This document shows positions 1 to 6,776 of a DNA stretch of 8,946 nucleotides, one piece after another (within the stretch, counting starts at the first letter, position 1; the number at the start of each line of letters is the position of its first letter). The notes under the pieces are model-generated. The model worked only from the letters and a program-made list of their open reading frames with translations, ran no database searches and had not been told where the DNA came from. Origin of the DNA: Lentisphaeria bacterium UBA1732 (GTDB taxonomy: Bacteria > Verrucomicrobiota > Lentisphaeria > Victivallales > UBA1829); assembly GCA_002315855.1 (NCBI GenBank), contig DCIG01000026.1, positions 1 through 8,946 on the forward strand, read 5' to 3'. The position numbers were made by a program, and so were the translations under genes.

Positions 1-89
1 GCTTTCTGAAATAGCAAGTCGTTTTTGGAAGATTTATGCAAGATTCTTTTCCTGTTTATGAATATATGCGTGATGCCCGTATGCCATTT

Positions 90-120
90 CGCCAACGGTC
101 GCCAAATTCCGCGAAATTTG
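90..120. repeat. 10-bp-phased short repeats ending in an 18-bp palindrome
   Basis: The hexamer CGCCAA occurs at 90-95 and 100-105, and the related CGCGAA at 110-115, exactly 10 bp apart, so all lie on one face of the helix. The last copy is part of a near-perfect palindrome at 103-120: CAAATT and AATTTG arms flank CGCG, with one mismatched pair (c109/a114). This looks like a protein-binding site. No T-run follows, so it does not look like an intrinsic terminator. The function is inferred only. Confidence 0.4.
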
Positions 121-135
121 AGGGGCATTCGTATG

Positions 136-163
136 TGCCGCCATGTAAAACATGCGGTCGGCA
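136..163. other. Nested hairpin in left intergenic region
   Basis: An outer stem TGCCG (136-140) pairs with CGGCA (159-163), and an inner stem CATGT (142-146) pairs with ACATG (150-154) around an AAA loop. The unpaired bases are c141 and cggt 155-158. No T-run follows, so it is unlikely to be a terminator. It may be part of a small repeat element, a structured RNA or a chance fold. Confidence 0.3.
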
Positions 164-250
164 TGGTGTCGCGCTTTCTTGAGCCGTTTGCGGGGCTTTG
201 CATATATTATAAATTATTGAATATTAATCGAATATAACAGCATAAACGAC

Positions 251-281
251 TGGATTAAACGTAAATCCATGGTATTATACT
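251..281 (+). promoter_or_regulatory. Putative promoter with overlapping operator-like dyad
   Basis: A -10-like hexamer (TATTAT at 273-278, or TATACT at 276-281) lies about 35 bases before the start codon at 316, leaving a short leader. The -35 match is weak. A perfect inverted repeat, TGGATT (251-256) and AATCCA (264-269) with a 7-base spacer, fills the -35/spacer region. A repressor or activator could bind there. The dyad and the -10-like sequence are seen directly; their regulatory role is inferred. Confidence 0.4.
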
Positions 282-315
282 ATCAACATCAATTCAACCT
301 CGAAAGGAGCAAAAC

Positions 316-681
316 ATGCACGCAATCTTCATCGATGCGGAACACCGGCAGGTCAGCGAAATCCAAATCGAAAACAGTCTGCAAGCCTTCTACGACAAAA
401 TCAAATGCCGCCTCATTCAAATCGTAGACTGTGGCATGGATGCCGACCTCATAGTTGACGAAGAGGGCCGCCTCCGCGACTGGAAGGTCGGCTTCCAGTT
501 GCCGGACATGGACGGCATCGCCGGGAATGCGCTGGTAGTCTGCTCCCACGAGGACGGCGACTTCATCGACTGCAATCTGCCTGTATCGGTGTTTGCGGAA
601 CGTGTCCGGTTCCTCGACCTCACCAAGGAACCGCTGCCGGAGCCACGGCAGGTCTTCGTGCCGATTGAGGGCGAATGTTAG
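316..681 (+). CDS. DUF3846-like small acidic protein
   Basis: This 121-residue protein starts at an ATG 6 bases after a good ribosome binding site (AAAGGAG, 303-309) and ends at TAG. The layout resembles DUF3846: an opening strand MHAIFIDAEHRQVSEI, a middle segment around residues 28-50 (YDKIKCRLIQIV, then DADLIVDEEGRL), then a GxxLVxxxEDGD-like stretch around 70-82. DUF3846 proteins have no established function and are often found on mobile elements and in phages. It is strongly acidic: about 24 Asp/Glu against 11 Lys/Arg. There is no signal peptide or membrane segment, so it should be cytoplasmic. It faces hsdR convergently with about 107 bases between stops, so it is not part of the RM operon. 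The family call comes from recognition of the sequence pattern and is moderately sure; a role, such as DNA mimicry, is unproven. Confidence 0.7.
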   Translation: MHAIFIDAEHRQVSEIQIENSLQAFYDKIKCRLIQIVDCGMDADLIVDEEGRLRDWKVGFQLPDMDGIAGNALVVCSHEDGDFIDCNLPVSVFAERVRFLDLTKEPLPEPRQVFVPIEGEC

Positions 682-751
682 GAAAGCTGTTGTAATTGAC
701 TTGTAAAAAACATGGATATAAAATATCATTCCCCGTTTGTTCCAAGGAAAT

Positions 752-767
752 ATAACGGAGTCGTTAT
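752..767. terminator. Weak bidirectional hairpin between convergent genes
   Basis: ATAACG (752-757) and CGTTAT (762-767) form a perfect 6-bp stem around the loop GAGT, in the 107-base gap between the plus-strand gene ending at 681 and hsdR ending at 789. The stem is AT-rich and lacks a proper T-run on either side (TCTCTTCTCC follows on the plus strand). It is a poor intrinsic terminator at best, but its position between two stops fits a shared termination site. Confidence 0.3.
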
Positions 768-788
768 TCTCTTCTCCATATTGTGTCA

Positions 789-3700
789 TCAGTTGTATTT
801 CTTGAAGTTTTCCACTTGCTCCAAGACCTTTTTAAAGATTTCCTCGTCCCACTGCGGCGGATAGCCTTCCTGATAGATCAGGTAAGTGAGATCGCTGGCA
901 AGCTGATTTTTCAGATTGTCGTTATTCAGCCAGTCGGCATAAAGCGCCGTGTTGTCGATCAGCTCTTTGATCTTCCGGGCAAGCGTTACACATTTCTCAT
1001 CCGCGTATTCGAACTTGTGCGTGTCGCGCAAATCCACCAGAATATCGTAGAACGCCTTTTCCTGGAAGGAAATACCGAGTTTTTTGAATTCTTCTTTGTC
1101 CTGTTTCAGGTCTTTGAAAAGGTCCAGCAGCTTTCCGGTCAGGCTCTTGACCTTGGTCTCCACCACATTGCTGATTGCGTGAACCGTATCGGTGGCGACT
1201 TCGTTAGTGAAGGTCAGCTTATCCCGTGTATTATATTCATCGACGGTCTGCTCCAGCAGCTTTTCAAAATGATCCGCCCGGACCTTGTTGGTCTTGCGAT
1301 ATTCCTTGATTGCCCGCTGAAGCATTTTGACCAGAATCTGGAATTTTGTATTGGGCAATTTAACTTCGTTCAGTTCTTTGATGAACCGTTCCCCGAAAAT
1401 ATCTTCTTCATCCTGCATGTCAAGCACAGATTCCACGCCGGAACAGGAGATCGCTTCTTTTACCATCTTTTCAACGGCGCGATTCATTGATTCAACATCG
1501 TGGACCGTGTTGGTGATCTTTTTCAGGTACGAGAGAATCCCCATGAAGCACTGCGACCATGCGGTTTCTTCGTCACTCAGAACGCCTGCCGGGTTGCAGA
1601 TATTAAAGGCACTGCGCAGCCGCTTGACGTGTCCTTTGAAAAGCGTCATAAAGGATGGCTTTCCCTTTTCTTCTTCCGAATTGGCCAGAATAAATTCCGC
1701 AGCCGTCTGCAGGAACATCAGCCGTTTCAGGGGATTATCCCCGAAGAACGGCGAGAAATCCAGTTCTGACGTCATTTCCCGCAGAACTTCCAGCTCATTT
1801 TCGAGTGCAGTATGGGCGGCATCCACATCGTCATCCGGGGTGAAATCATCGCCGCCAAACTTCTTCATGGCCTTTTTCATGTTTTCGCGGATGCCGATAT
1901 AGTCCACAATGTATCCGAACTCTTTGCTCTTGTATTTCCGGTTCACACGGCTGATGGTCTGAATCAGAGTATGCTTCTGCAAGGGTTTGTCATTGTAAAG
2001 CACCGTCAAAGGCGGCGCATCAAAGCCGGTGATCCACATATCCACCACAATGGCAATGTGGAAGTTGGACTGCTCATTTTTGAATTGCGTGTCAAGCTCT
2101 TTCCGGTAAACATCATCGCCCAAAAGCTCGTACATTTCTTTCTGATCGTCTTTTGCGCGGGTTGCCACTAAATTCAGGAACCGGACCGGTTTCAGTTTTT
2201 CCAGTTCTTCAGCGGAAAGCGCCGATTCATCCAGCGCCTTGAGCGGCTTGCACCACTGCGGGCGAATTTCCTGAATGATATTATAGAGATTGTATGCGAT
2301 TGTTCTGTCGCTGCAGGTGACCATGGCTTTCTGAAGCAGATCCGGCTGATTGGCACAGCGTGCTTCGTAATCGGTAACAATATCCCACGCGACACGGCGC
2401 AGACGGTCAGGATTCCCCAGAATCGCCTCCATACAGCTCATGATCTCTTTGCTCTTGTCCACATCTTCCGCAGTTGCGCCTTCTTCTTCACAGCGGCGGT
2501 AGTAATCCTCCACCTTCTTGGCATCCGCTTCGTTCAGAAACACACGGGCAAGGCGCGGATCGTATTTGATCGGAACGGTAATCCCGTCTTTCTGAGACTG
2601 GATCATAGTGTAACGGTCAACGACCTCTCCGAATACGTGGATTGTCTCATCGATCGGGGTCCCGGTGAAACCGACGTAGGTGGCGTTGGGCAGTGCATCG
2701 CGCAGATATTTGGCAAAGCCGAAGGTTACGAAAGCTCCGACCTTCTTGGGGTCAATATCGGCTTGCTGCTGTTCATCTTTCCGCTTTCCCGTCTCGATTT
2801 TCAGTTTCCTGCCGGTATTGTTCTGGGACCGGTGGGCCTCATCGCTCATGCAGATGATATTGCTGCGGTCGCTCAAAAGACCGATGGATTCGGAAAACTT
2901 TTGAATGGTGGTAATGAAGAAGCCACCAGACTTCCGCAGCGTGAGTTCATCCCCCAGCGCCTTCCTGCTTTCAAAGACAGATACCGAGTCATCACAAAGG
3001 AAGTTTTTGGAACTGCAGAAAAGTTTTGCCGCCTGATTTTCCAGATCTTCCCGGTCAACGATCAGCAGAATGGTGGGACTGCCCAGCTGATCTTTGCAGC
3101 GCAAGGCAAGCAGACGGGAAAGAAACAGCATGGTATAGGTTTTCCCGCATCCGGTTGCACCGAAATAAGTACCGCCCTTGCCATCGCCGCCTTGGGAGCG
3201 CAGGTGAAGCAGAATGTGATCCCGGAGCATGCGGGCGGCGAAGAATTGCGGATACCGGCAAACGACCTCCACTTCCTTGGTGCTGTCGGCGGCTTCATCC
3301 GGAAAATAGACGTAATCCCGCAGGATTTCCAGCAGACGTTCCGGGGCAAAAGCGCCTTCAATCAGCGTTTCCAGCTCTGCGATCCCACTGCCGGGATCAT
3401 CGGTGTTACGGACCTTTTTCCAGGCATAAAAATACTCGTAGGGTGTATAAACGGTTCCCAGACGGGAGTTGCTTCCGTCGCTGATGCAGGCAAGCGCACA
3501 ATATTTGAGAAGCGAGGGAATATCCCGGCGATAACGGACTGTGATTTGGGTGTGGGCATCCCGGATCGTGGCTTTCTCGTCAGTCGGATTCTTGAGTTCG
3601 ATGATGCAGACCGGAATCCCGTTGATGAAAAGCAGCACATCGGGGCGGCGGTTTTCCTGTCCCTGGTGCATTTCAAACTGGTTGACCACACGGAAGATAT

Positions 3701-4052
3701 TCTTTTCCGGATGTTCAAAATCAATGTATTCCAGCTTGAACGGGGCATCCCGTCCATCGGTAAAAACGAAATCGAATCCGTCCCGGTAGAGATTGAAAGC
3801 GTTCAGCGAGGCGAGGTAATCGTTGACGCCGCTTATGTTGCGCAGATTGGCGATAATCCTGTCGTAATCAGCGGCACTCAAGTTCTTTCCGGCATAACGC
3901 TGCTCCAGATAGTTCCGCAGATCGCTTTCCAGCAGCGTATCCGTGTACTGACGGTGGAGTTCTTCTCCGCAGGAGTAATTCTCCCAGCCATGAGACTGCA
4001 AAAGCTGAATGAAAGCCTCCTCATATTCGCTCTCGAACATTTTACCCTTCAT
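789..4052 (-). CDS. hsdR: Type I restriction enzyme, R subunit (HsdR)
   Basis: This 1087-residue protein is the restriction and translocation subunit. It binds the M2S methyltransferase, pumps DNA past the complex using ATP and cuts far from the site. The N-terminal nuclease core is intact: Asp138 in RRPDVLLF, then Glu152 and Lys154 in IIELKNP, followed by a Gln169/Tyr174 element. The SF2 helicase motor follows: Walker A GATGCGKT (298-305), DEAHRS (404-409), GFTGTP (461-466) and the arginine-finger motif QTISRVNR (698-705). A long helical C-terminal region (about 740-1087) is the usual part for binding the other subunits. The size is near that of EcoR124-like enzymes. The start ATG overlaps the hsdS stop (ATGA) and has AGGAGG 6 bases upstream (4064-4059), so translation is coupled. 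There is no frameshift or missing catalytic residue, so the nuclease is predicted active. It is the last gene of the operon. Confidence 0.96.
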   Translation of the reverse strand: MKGKMFESEYEEAFIQLLQSHGWENYSCGEELHRQYTDTLLESDLRNYLEQRYAGKNLSAADYDRIIANLRNISGVNDYLASLNAFNLYRDGFDFVFTDGRDAPFKLEYIDFEHPEKNIFRVVNQFEMHQGQENRRPDVLLFINGIPVCIIELKNPTDEKATIRDAHTQITVRYRRDIPSLLKYCALACISDGSNSRLGTVYTPYEYFYAWKKVRNTDDPGSGIAELETLIEGAFAPERLLEILRDYVYFPDEAADSTKEVEVVCRYPQFFAARMLRDHILLHLRSQGGDGKGGTYFGATGCGKTYTMLFLSRLLALRCKDQLGSPTILLIVDREDLENQAAKLFCSSKNFLCDDSVSVFESRKALGDELTLRKSGGFFITTIQKFSESIGLLSDRSNIICMSDEAHRSQNNTGRKLKIETGKRKDEQQQADIDPKKVGAFVTFGFAKYLRDALPNATYVGFTGTPIDETIHVFGEVVDRYTMIQSQKDGITVPIKYDPRLARVFLNEADAKKVEDYYRRCEEEGATAEDVDKSKEIMSCMEAILGNPDRLRRVAWDIVTDYEARCANQPDLLQKAMVTCSDRTIAYNLYNIIQEIRPQWCKPLKALDESALSAEELEKLKPVRFLNLVATRAKDDQKEMYELLGDDVYRKELDTQFKNEQSNFHIAIVVDMWITGFDAPPLTVLYNDKPLQKHTLIQTISRVNRKYKSKEFGYIVDYIGIRENMKKAMKKFGGDDFTPDDDVDAAHTALENELEVLREMTSELDFSPFFGDNPLKRLMFLQTAAEFILANSEEEKGKPSFMTLFKGHVKRLRSAFNICNPAGVLSDEETAWSQCFMGILSYLKKITNTVHDVESMNRAVEKMVKEAISCSGVESVLDMQDEEDIFGERFIKELNEVKLPNTKFQILVKMLQRAIKEYRKTNKVRADHFEKLLEQTVDEYNTRDKLTFTNEVATDTVHAISNVVETKVKSLTGKLLDLFKDLKQDKEEFKKLGISFQEKAFYDILVDLRDTHKFEYADEKCVTLARKIKELIDNTALYADWLNNDNLKNQLASDLTYLIYQEGYPPQWDEEIFKKVLEQVENFKKYN

Positions 4053-5173
4053 GCTTTGCCTCCTGCCATAGCCTGGCGCATCAGCGCCGGACAGATGGAC
4101 TTGCTCAATGCCGCCGCTTCTCCTGCGATTGCTTTGTTTTCCTGCGCGCAGCGATAGATGGCGACTATCGCTTTTTGCACTTCAATCGGCGGAAGCGGAA
4201 TCTTTACCCGGCACATCTCAGAAAAACTAAATGTTTCCCGTGCGCTGCCCCAGGAATTAAAACGAGCATAACGGTCGAATTCCGGACGAGAAAACCATAG
4301 ATACAAAAAATCAGGAAGCAATTTATTTTTATCTTTGATGCGGAAAACACAGGAAATGGATGAAACAATATAGTTTTTAGCCTCACGATTAAAACCGAGA
4401 CTCATTTTATCGCCTCGGCGCGATGTATCGGGAACAAATGCAAATTCTTCTGCTTTCAAAAGTTTATATGAACTTAATGAAACTCCATCTAAATTTGCTT
4501 TTGTCTCAATTAGTTGCTTGGATGTGGCAAGTCCCCGAACATCATTTTCGCCCAATAACCCCTGATTATTCCGTTCATCGCACTGCGCCAAGTACGGTCC
4601 GATTTCCTGCATCGGATATTTTTGTTTCAGATCTTTGAGATAGCTTTGGCACAAGGCAAACAGCGGATCGGCCATCTGTGCATTGTTGTCGGCAAGTTCT
4701 TTCAGCCCCTGCCACGCCGCGACATACGCTTTCTGCTCGTCCAGCGATGGAAGCGGAAATTCCATATCAAGGAAACGATTCTCATTTAAGTTGCCTCGGA
4801 TTGAACTATCCGTATAAAACCATGCAAGGCGATCTGTTTCTGACCTGAGGGAAAATATATTCAAGAAATCTTCTGAAAGTTCATTCTTTTTGTCCTCTTT
4901 GATATGAAAAACATAGTAAGCAGAAGTTACAACAAGATTTTGACCTGTTTTATTTAGAGAAATAGGAATACGCTCATCACGCCCGATATGCATAAAATTA
5001 CAGGCAAAATAGTGCGGTGGCACCAAATAATATTTGGAAATATCCGTTCCTTCCAGATTTGCTCGAGTATTAATGAATTGTTTATTGATATCAATTCCTG
5101 AAACAACCGCATTGTTATTTCCGCAACGCTTGTGAAAAGACTCAATATACTCACCCAGTCTGACTTTACGCAT
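4049..5173 (-). CDS. hsdS: Type I RM specificity subunit (HsdS)
   Basis: This 374-residue subunit recognises the two halves of the target sequence and holds two HsdM subunits. It has the usual two-fold layout: a target-recognition domain (TRD) at about 1-155, a helical spacer (about 155-188), a second TRD at about 190-345 and a closing helix. The halves resemble each other: FINTRANLEGTDISKY matches LIETKANLDGVSLSSY, and FPLPSLDEQKAYVA matches IPLPPIEVQKAIVA. Both TRDs therefore belong to related types, perhaps by ancient duplication. The target sequence cannot be read from the protein. The ATG has AGGAGG 6 bases upstream (5185-5180) and overlaps the previous stop by 8 bases. TRD-coding DNA (about 4220-4500 and 4770-5110) is more AT-rich than the spacer-coding parts, as expected for exchanged specificity domains. 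It is slightly shorter than typical HsdS (about 400 residues) but appears complete. Confidence 0.93.
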   Translation of the reverse strand: MRKVRLGEYIESFHKRCGNNNAVVSGIDINKQFINTRANLEGTDISKYYLVPPHYFACNFMHIGRDERIPISLNKTGQNLVVTSAYYVFHIKEDKKNELSEDFLNIFSLRSETDRLAWFYTDSSIRGNLNENRFLDMEFPLPSLDEQKAYVAAWQGLKELADNNAQMADPLFALCQSYLKDLKQKYPMQEIGPYLAQCDERNNQGLLGENDVRGLATSKQLIETKANLDGVSLSSYKLLKAEEFAFVPDTSRRGDKMSLGFNREAKNYIVSSISCVFRIKDKNKLLPDFLYLWFSRPEFDRYARFNSWGSARETFSFSEMCRVKIPLPPIEVQKAIVAIYRCAQENKAIAGEAAALSKSICPALMRQAMAGGKA

Positions 5174-6776
5174 GTTGCCCCTCCTGCTTCTCGTGGAGGA
5201 GCTGAATGCCCTTTTCCGTGGTCCGGTATTTCTGCTGCGAGCTGGTCGGTTTCTCCGGGATCGTCATCTCCAGAAGCCCGGCATCCAACAGCGGATTGAT
5301 ATAGTTCTTTTTAAATTTTGTCCTGTCATTGTATCCAAGAGAATGACACATATTGGCTATTTTTTCAGAATTCATGCAATAGCGTAAGATTTTTTCCAAT
5401 TTCTCTGGACTTAGTGCCAACTTAGTGCCTGACTTGGTGCCTGACTTGATGCCTGACTTGGTGCCGACTTGATCACTGACTTGTGCACTGACTTGATCCC
5501 TTGAACTCGACTGGGTCCCTGACCGGGTCCCCGCTTGATCTTTTGTATCTTCTTCGTCCTCGACAGCCGGACGGAATATCACCACCCGAAAATCTTCATC
5601 CTGCTGGAATTTCGGATCTTCAAGACCGTATTCCCGGCACAGTTCCACCATGTGTTCCGTACCGGTTCCCGCCTTGTCAATGTAGCCTTTGTAAAACATC
5701 GGTTCCGCCAGAAGCGGATTGGCGGGAATGGATTTATGCGCCTCGTACAACTTGGCAATCGTCAGACCGAAAGGCAGCGTTCCCGGATTCCAGACTTCCA
5801 GCCGGTTGCGGAAAAGCATTACCTGTACGCTGGCATTGCTCCGGTAATCCCGATGGCAGACGGCGTTGACGATCGCTTCCTTTACCACATCCATCGGGAT
5901 TTCAGGATGCGTTTCCACACTGGCCGTAGGTCCCTTGTCCCGCACGCCGGTCCAGTTGTTCAGGCGGCCCATCACAAAGTCCGTTGCCTTATCGACCAGT
6001 TCAAAGACATCTCCTTTGTAAATCTGGTAAGCAGGCAGAGGCCGCTCCACCTTATTGCCGAAAAACTGAATACACTTGACTTCCGAGGTAATAAAGTATT
6101 TCTGCGGTTTCTTGCCGAAAAGCAGGATCGCCGCGTTGGTCAGCCGTCCGTCATCGTCGATCAGGTCCAAATGGGTCAGCAGTTTTTCCGGACTTGAATC
6201 CACGGAAAGAGGAAAATTCCGTATCCGGCGGGCTGTATCAATGAAATCCTGTATTTTGTCTTCATCCAGATCCGCAATCGTGGCGCTGGTATCTTTGGAG
6301 GCATCAAACGGCAGGTAATGAATGATTTCTCTCGTTTCCAGATAGCGGACCAACGCTGCGTAAACCACGGTACGCAGTTCATCCATATCCGCAAAGGTTT
6401 TGCGCACGACAGCCGCCTCAGCCTTGGCAATGAGCTTTGCTTCCCGTTCATCGCGGTCGCTGTCTTTGGTCTTGAACACAATCCGGTATTTACTGCATTC
6501 CGTGGCTTTGTCGTATTCCCGTTCCGTAGGAGAAATCCCCTCGGCATCCGTGTATCCATACTCTTTCCCGAAAAGGCCAAGATAGATGTCGCAGCGTTCC
6601 ACCTGTTCGAGATAGACCTGCTGAGCCGAACTTTCCATAGCCGGAAGTTCTTCAAAAATGAATGGATCAAAGAACTTCCCCAAAAGCGCATCGCCGCGCA
6701 AATAGGAAACAAGCATTGCCCGCTCCTCTTTGAACTCCCTCTGAACGCTGCTGATGAATATTCGGATGCGGTTCAT
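5166..6776 (-). CDS. DUF4062-GHKL ATPase-winged helix protein in RM operon
   Basis: This 536-residue cytoplasmic protein has three parts. Residues 1-90 are a DUF4062 domain: RIFISSVQREFKEER (4-18), YLEQVERCDIYLGLFG (55-70), then SPTEREYDKA. DUF4062 is also found in eukaryotic STAND NTPases such as TEP1 and NWD1. Residues about 165-402 match the RecG-C-terminal-like GHKL family (HATPase_c_4): LTNAAILLFGKKPQ (212-225), N box KEAIVNAVCHRDY (299-311, Asn304), G1 box LEVWNPGTLPFG (326-337) and glycine box KAGTGTEHM (368-376). A repeat linker (about 411-455) leads to a winged helix (456-530) with DRTKFKKNYINPLLDAGLLE and TIPEKPTSSQQKYR. The N-terminal AlbA_2/Schlafen-like domain common in these proteins appears replaced by DUF4062. 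Start: ATG, GGAGG 7 bases upstream (6788-6784), ATGA overlap with the hsdM stop. Its function is unknown. A sensor, abortive-infection effector or regulator tied to the RM complex is plausible, but it may simply be a passenger. Confidence 0.85.
   Translation of the reverse strand: MNRIRIFISSVQREFKEERAMLVSYLRGDALLGKFFDPFIFEELPAMESSAQQVYLEQVERCDIYLGLFGKEYGYTDAEGISPTEREYDKATECSKYRIVFKTKDSDRDEREAKLIAKAEAAVVRKTFADMDELRTVVYAALVRYLETREIIHYLPFDASKDTSATIADLDEDKIQDFIDTARRIRNFPLSVDSSPEKLLTHLDLIDDDGRLTNAAILLFGKKPQKYFITSEVKCIQFFGNKVERPLPAYQIYKGDVFELVDKATDFVMGRLNNWTGVRDKGPTASVETHPEIPMDVVKEAIVNAVCHRDYRSNASVQVMLFRNRLEVWNPGTLPFGLTIAKLYEAHKSIPANPLLAEPMFYKGYIDKAGTGTEHMVELCREYGLEDPKFQQDEDFRVVIFRPAVEDEEDTKDQAGTRSGTQSSSRDQVSAQVSDQVGTKSGIKSGTKSGTKLALSPEKLEKILRYCMNSEKIANMCHSLGYNDRTKFKKNYINPLLDAGLLEMTIPEKPTSSQQKYRTTEKGIQLLHEKQEGQHA
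5425..5495. repeat. 12-bp tandem repeat encoding a protein linker
   Basis: Plus-strand units are GTGCCTGACTTG at 5425-5436 and 5437-5448, ATGCCTGACTTG at 5449-5460, an 11-base unit GTGCCGACTTG at 5461-5471, ATCACTGACTTG at 5472-5483 and TGCACTGACTTG at 5484-5495. More diverged copies continue to about 5540 and to 5411. The array lies inside the DUF4062-GHKL gene. On the coding strand the 11-base unit shifts the reading phase, so the protein changes from QVS(D/A) repeats to (T/I)KSG repeats. Slippage could change the linker length. Confidence 0.85.

Larger units (their letters stand above)
1..250. other. Non-coding, structured left-end region
   Basis: No convincing gene is visible here. A plus-strand frame at 25-237 has no ribosome binding site, an odd composition and no recognisable domain. 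On the minus strand a frame starting ATG at 203 stays open to the window edge (about 67 codons, beginning MQSPANGSRKRDTMP). It could be the end of something outside the window or chance. Positions 60-200 are clearly richer in GC than the flanks and contain phased repeats, a palindrome and a hairpin, listed separately. That pattern fits a regulatory region or a small dispersed intergenic repeat better than a protein gene. I do not recognise it. Confidence 0.4.

Noticed and set aside
25..237. Plus-strand 70-codon frame at the left end
   Set aside because: There is no ribosome binding site, it crosses a sharp composition change and the region is better explained by palindromes and hairpins.
289..789. 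Minus-strand 166-codon frame starting with a TGATG overlap at the hsdR stop
   Set aside because: It has no ribosome binding site and most of it is antisense to the DUF3846-like gene, which has a strong site and a recognisable family pattern. The TGATG overlap is probably chance.
2637..4157. Long plus-strand frame of 506 codons opposite hsdR
   Set aside because: It is antisense to the well-conserved helicase and nuclease part of hsdR, has no recognisable domain and no ribosome binding site. It is a shadow of codon bias in hsdR.
5425..5495. CRISPR array
   Set aside because: The units are 11-12 bp with no spacers and lie in frame inside a coding sequence.
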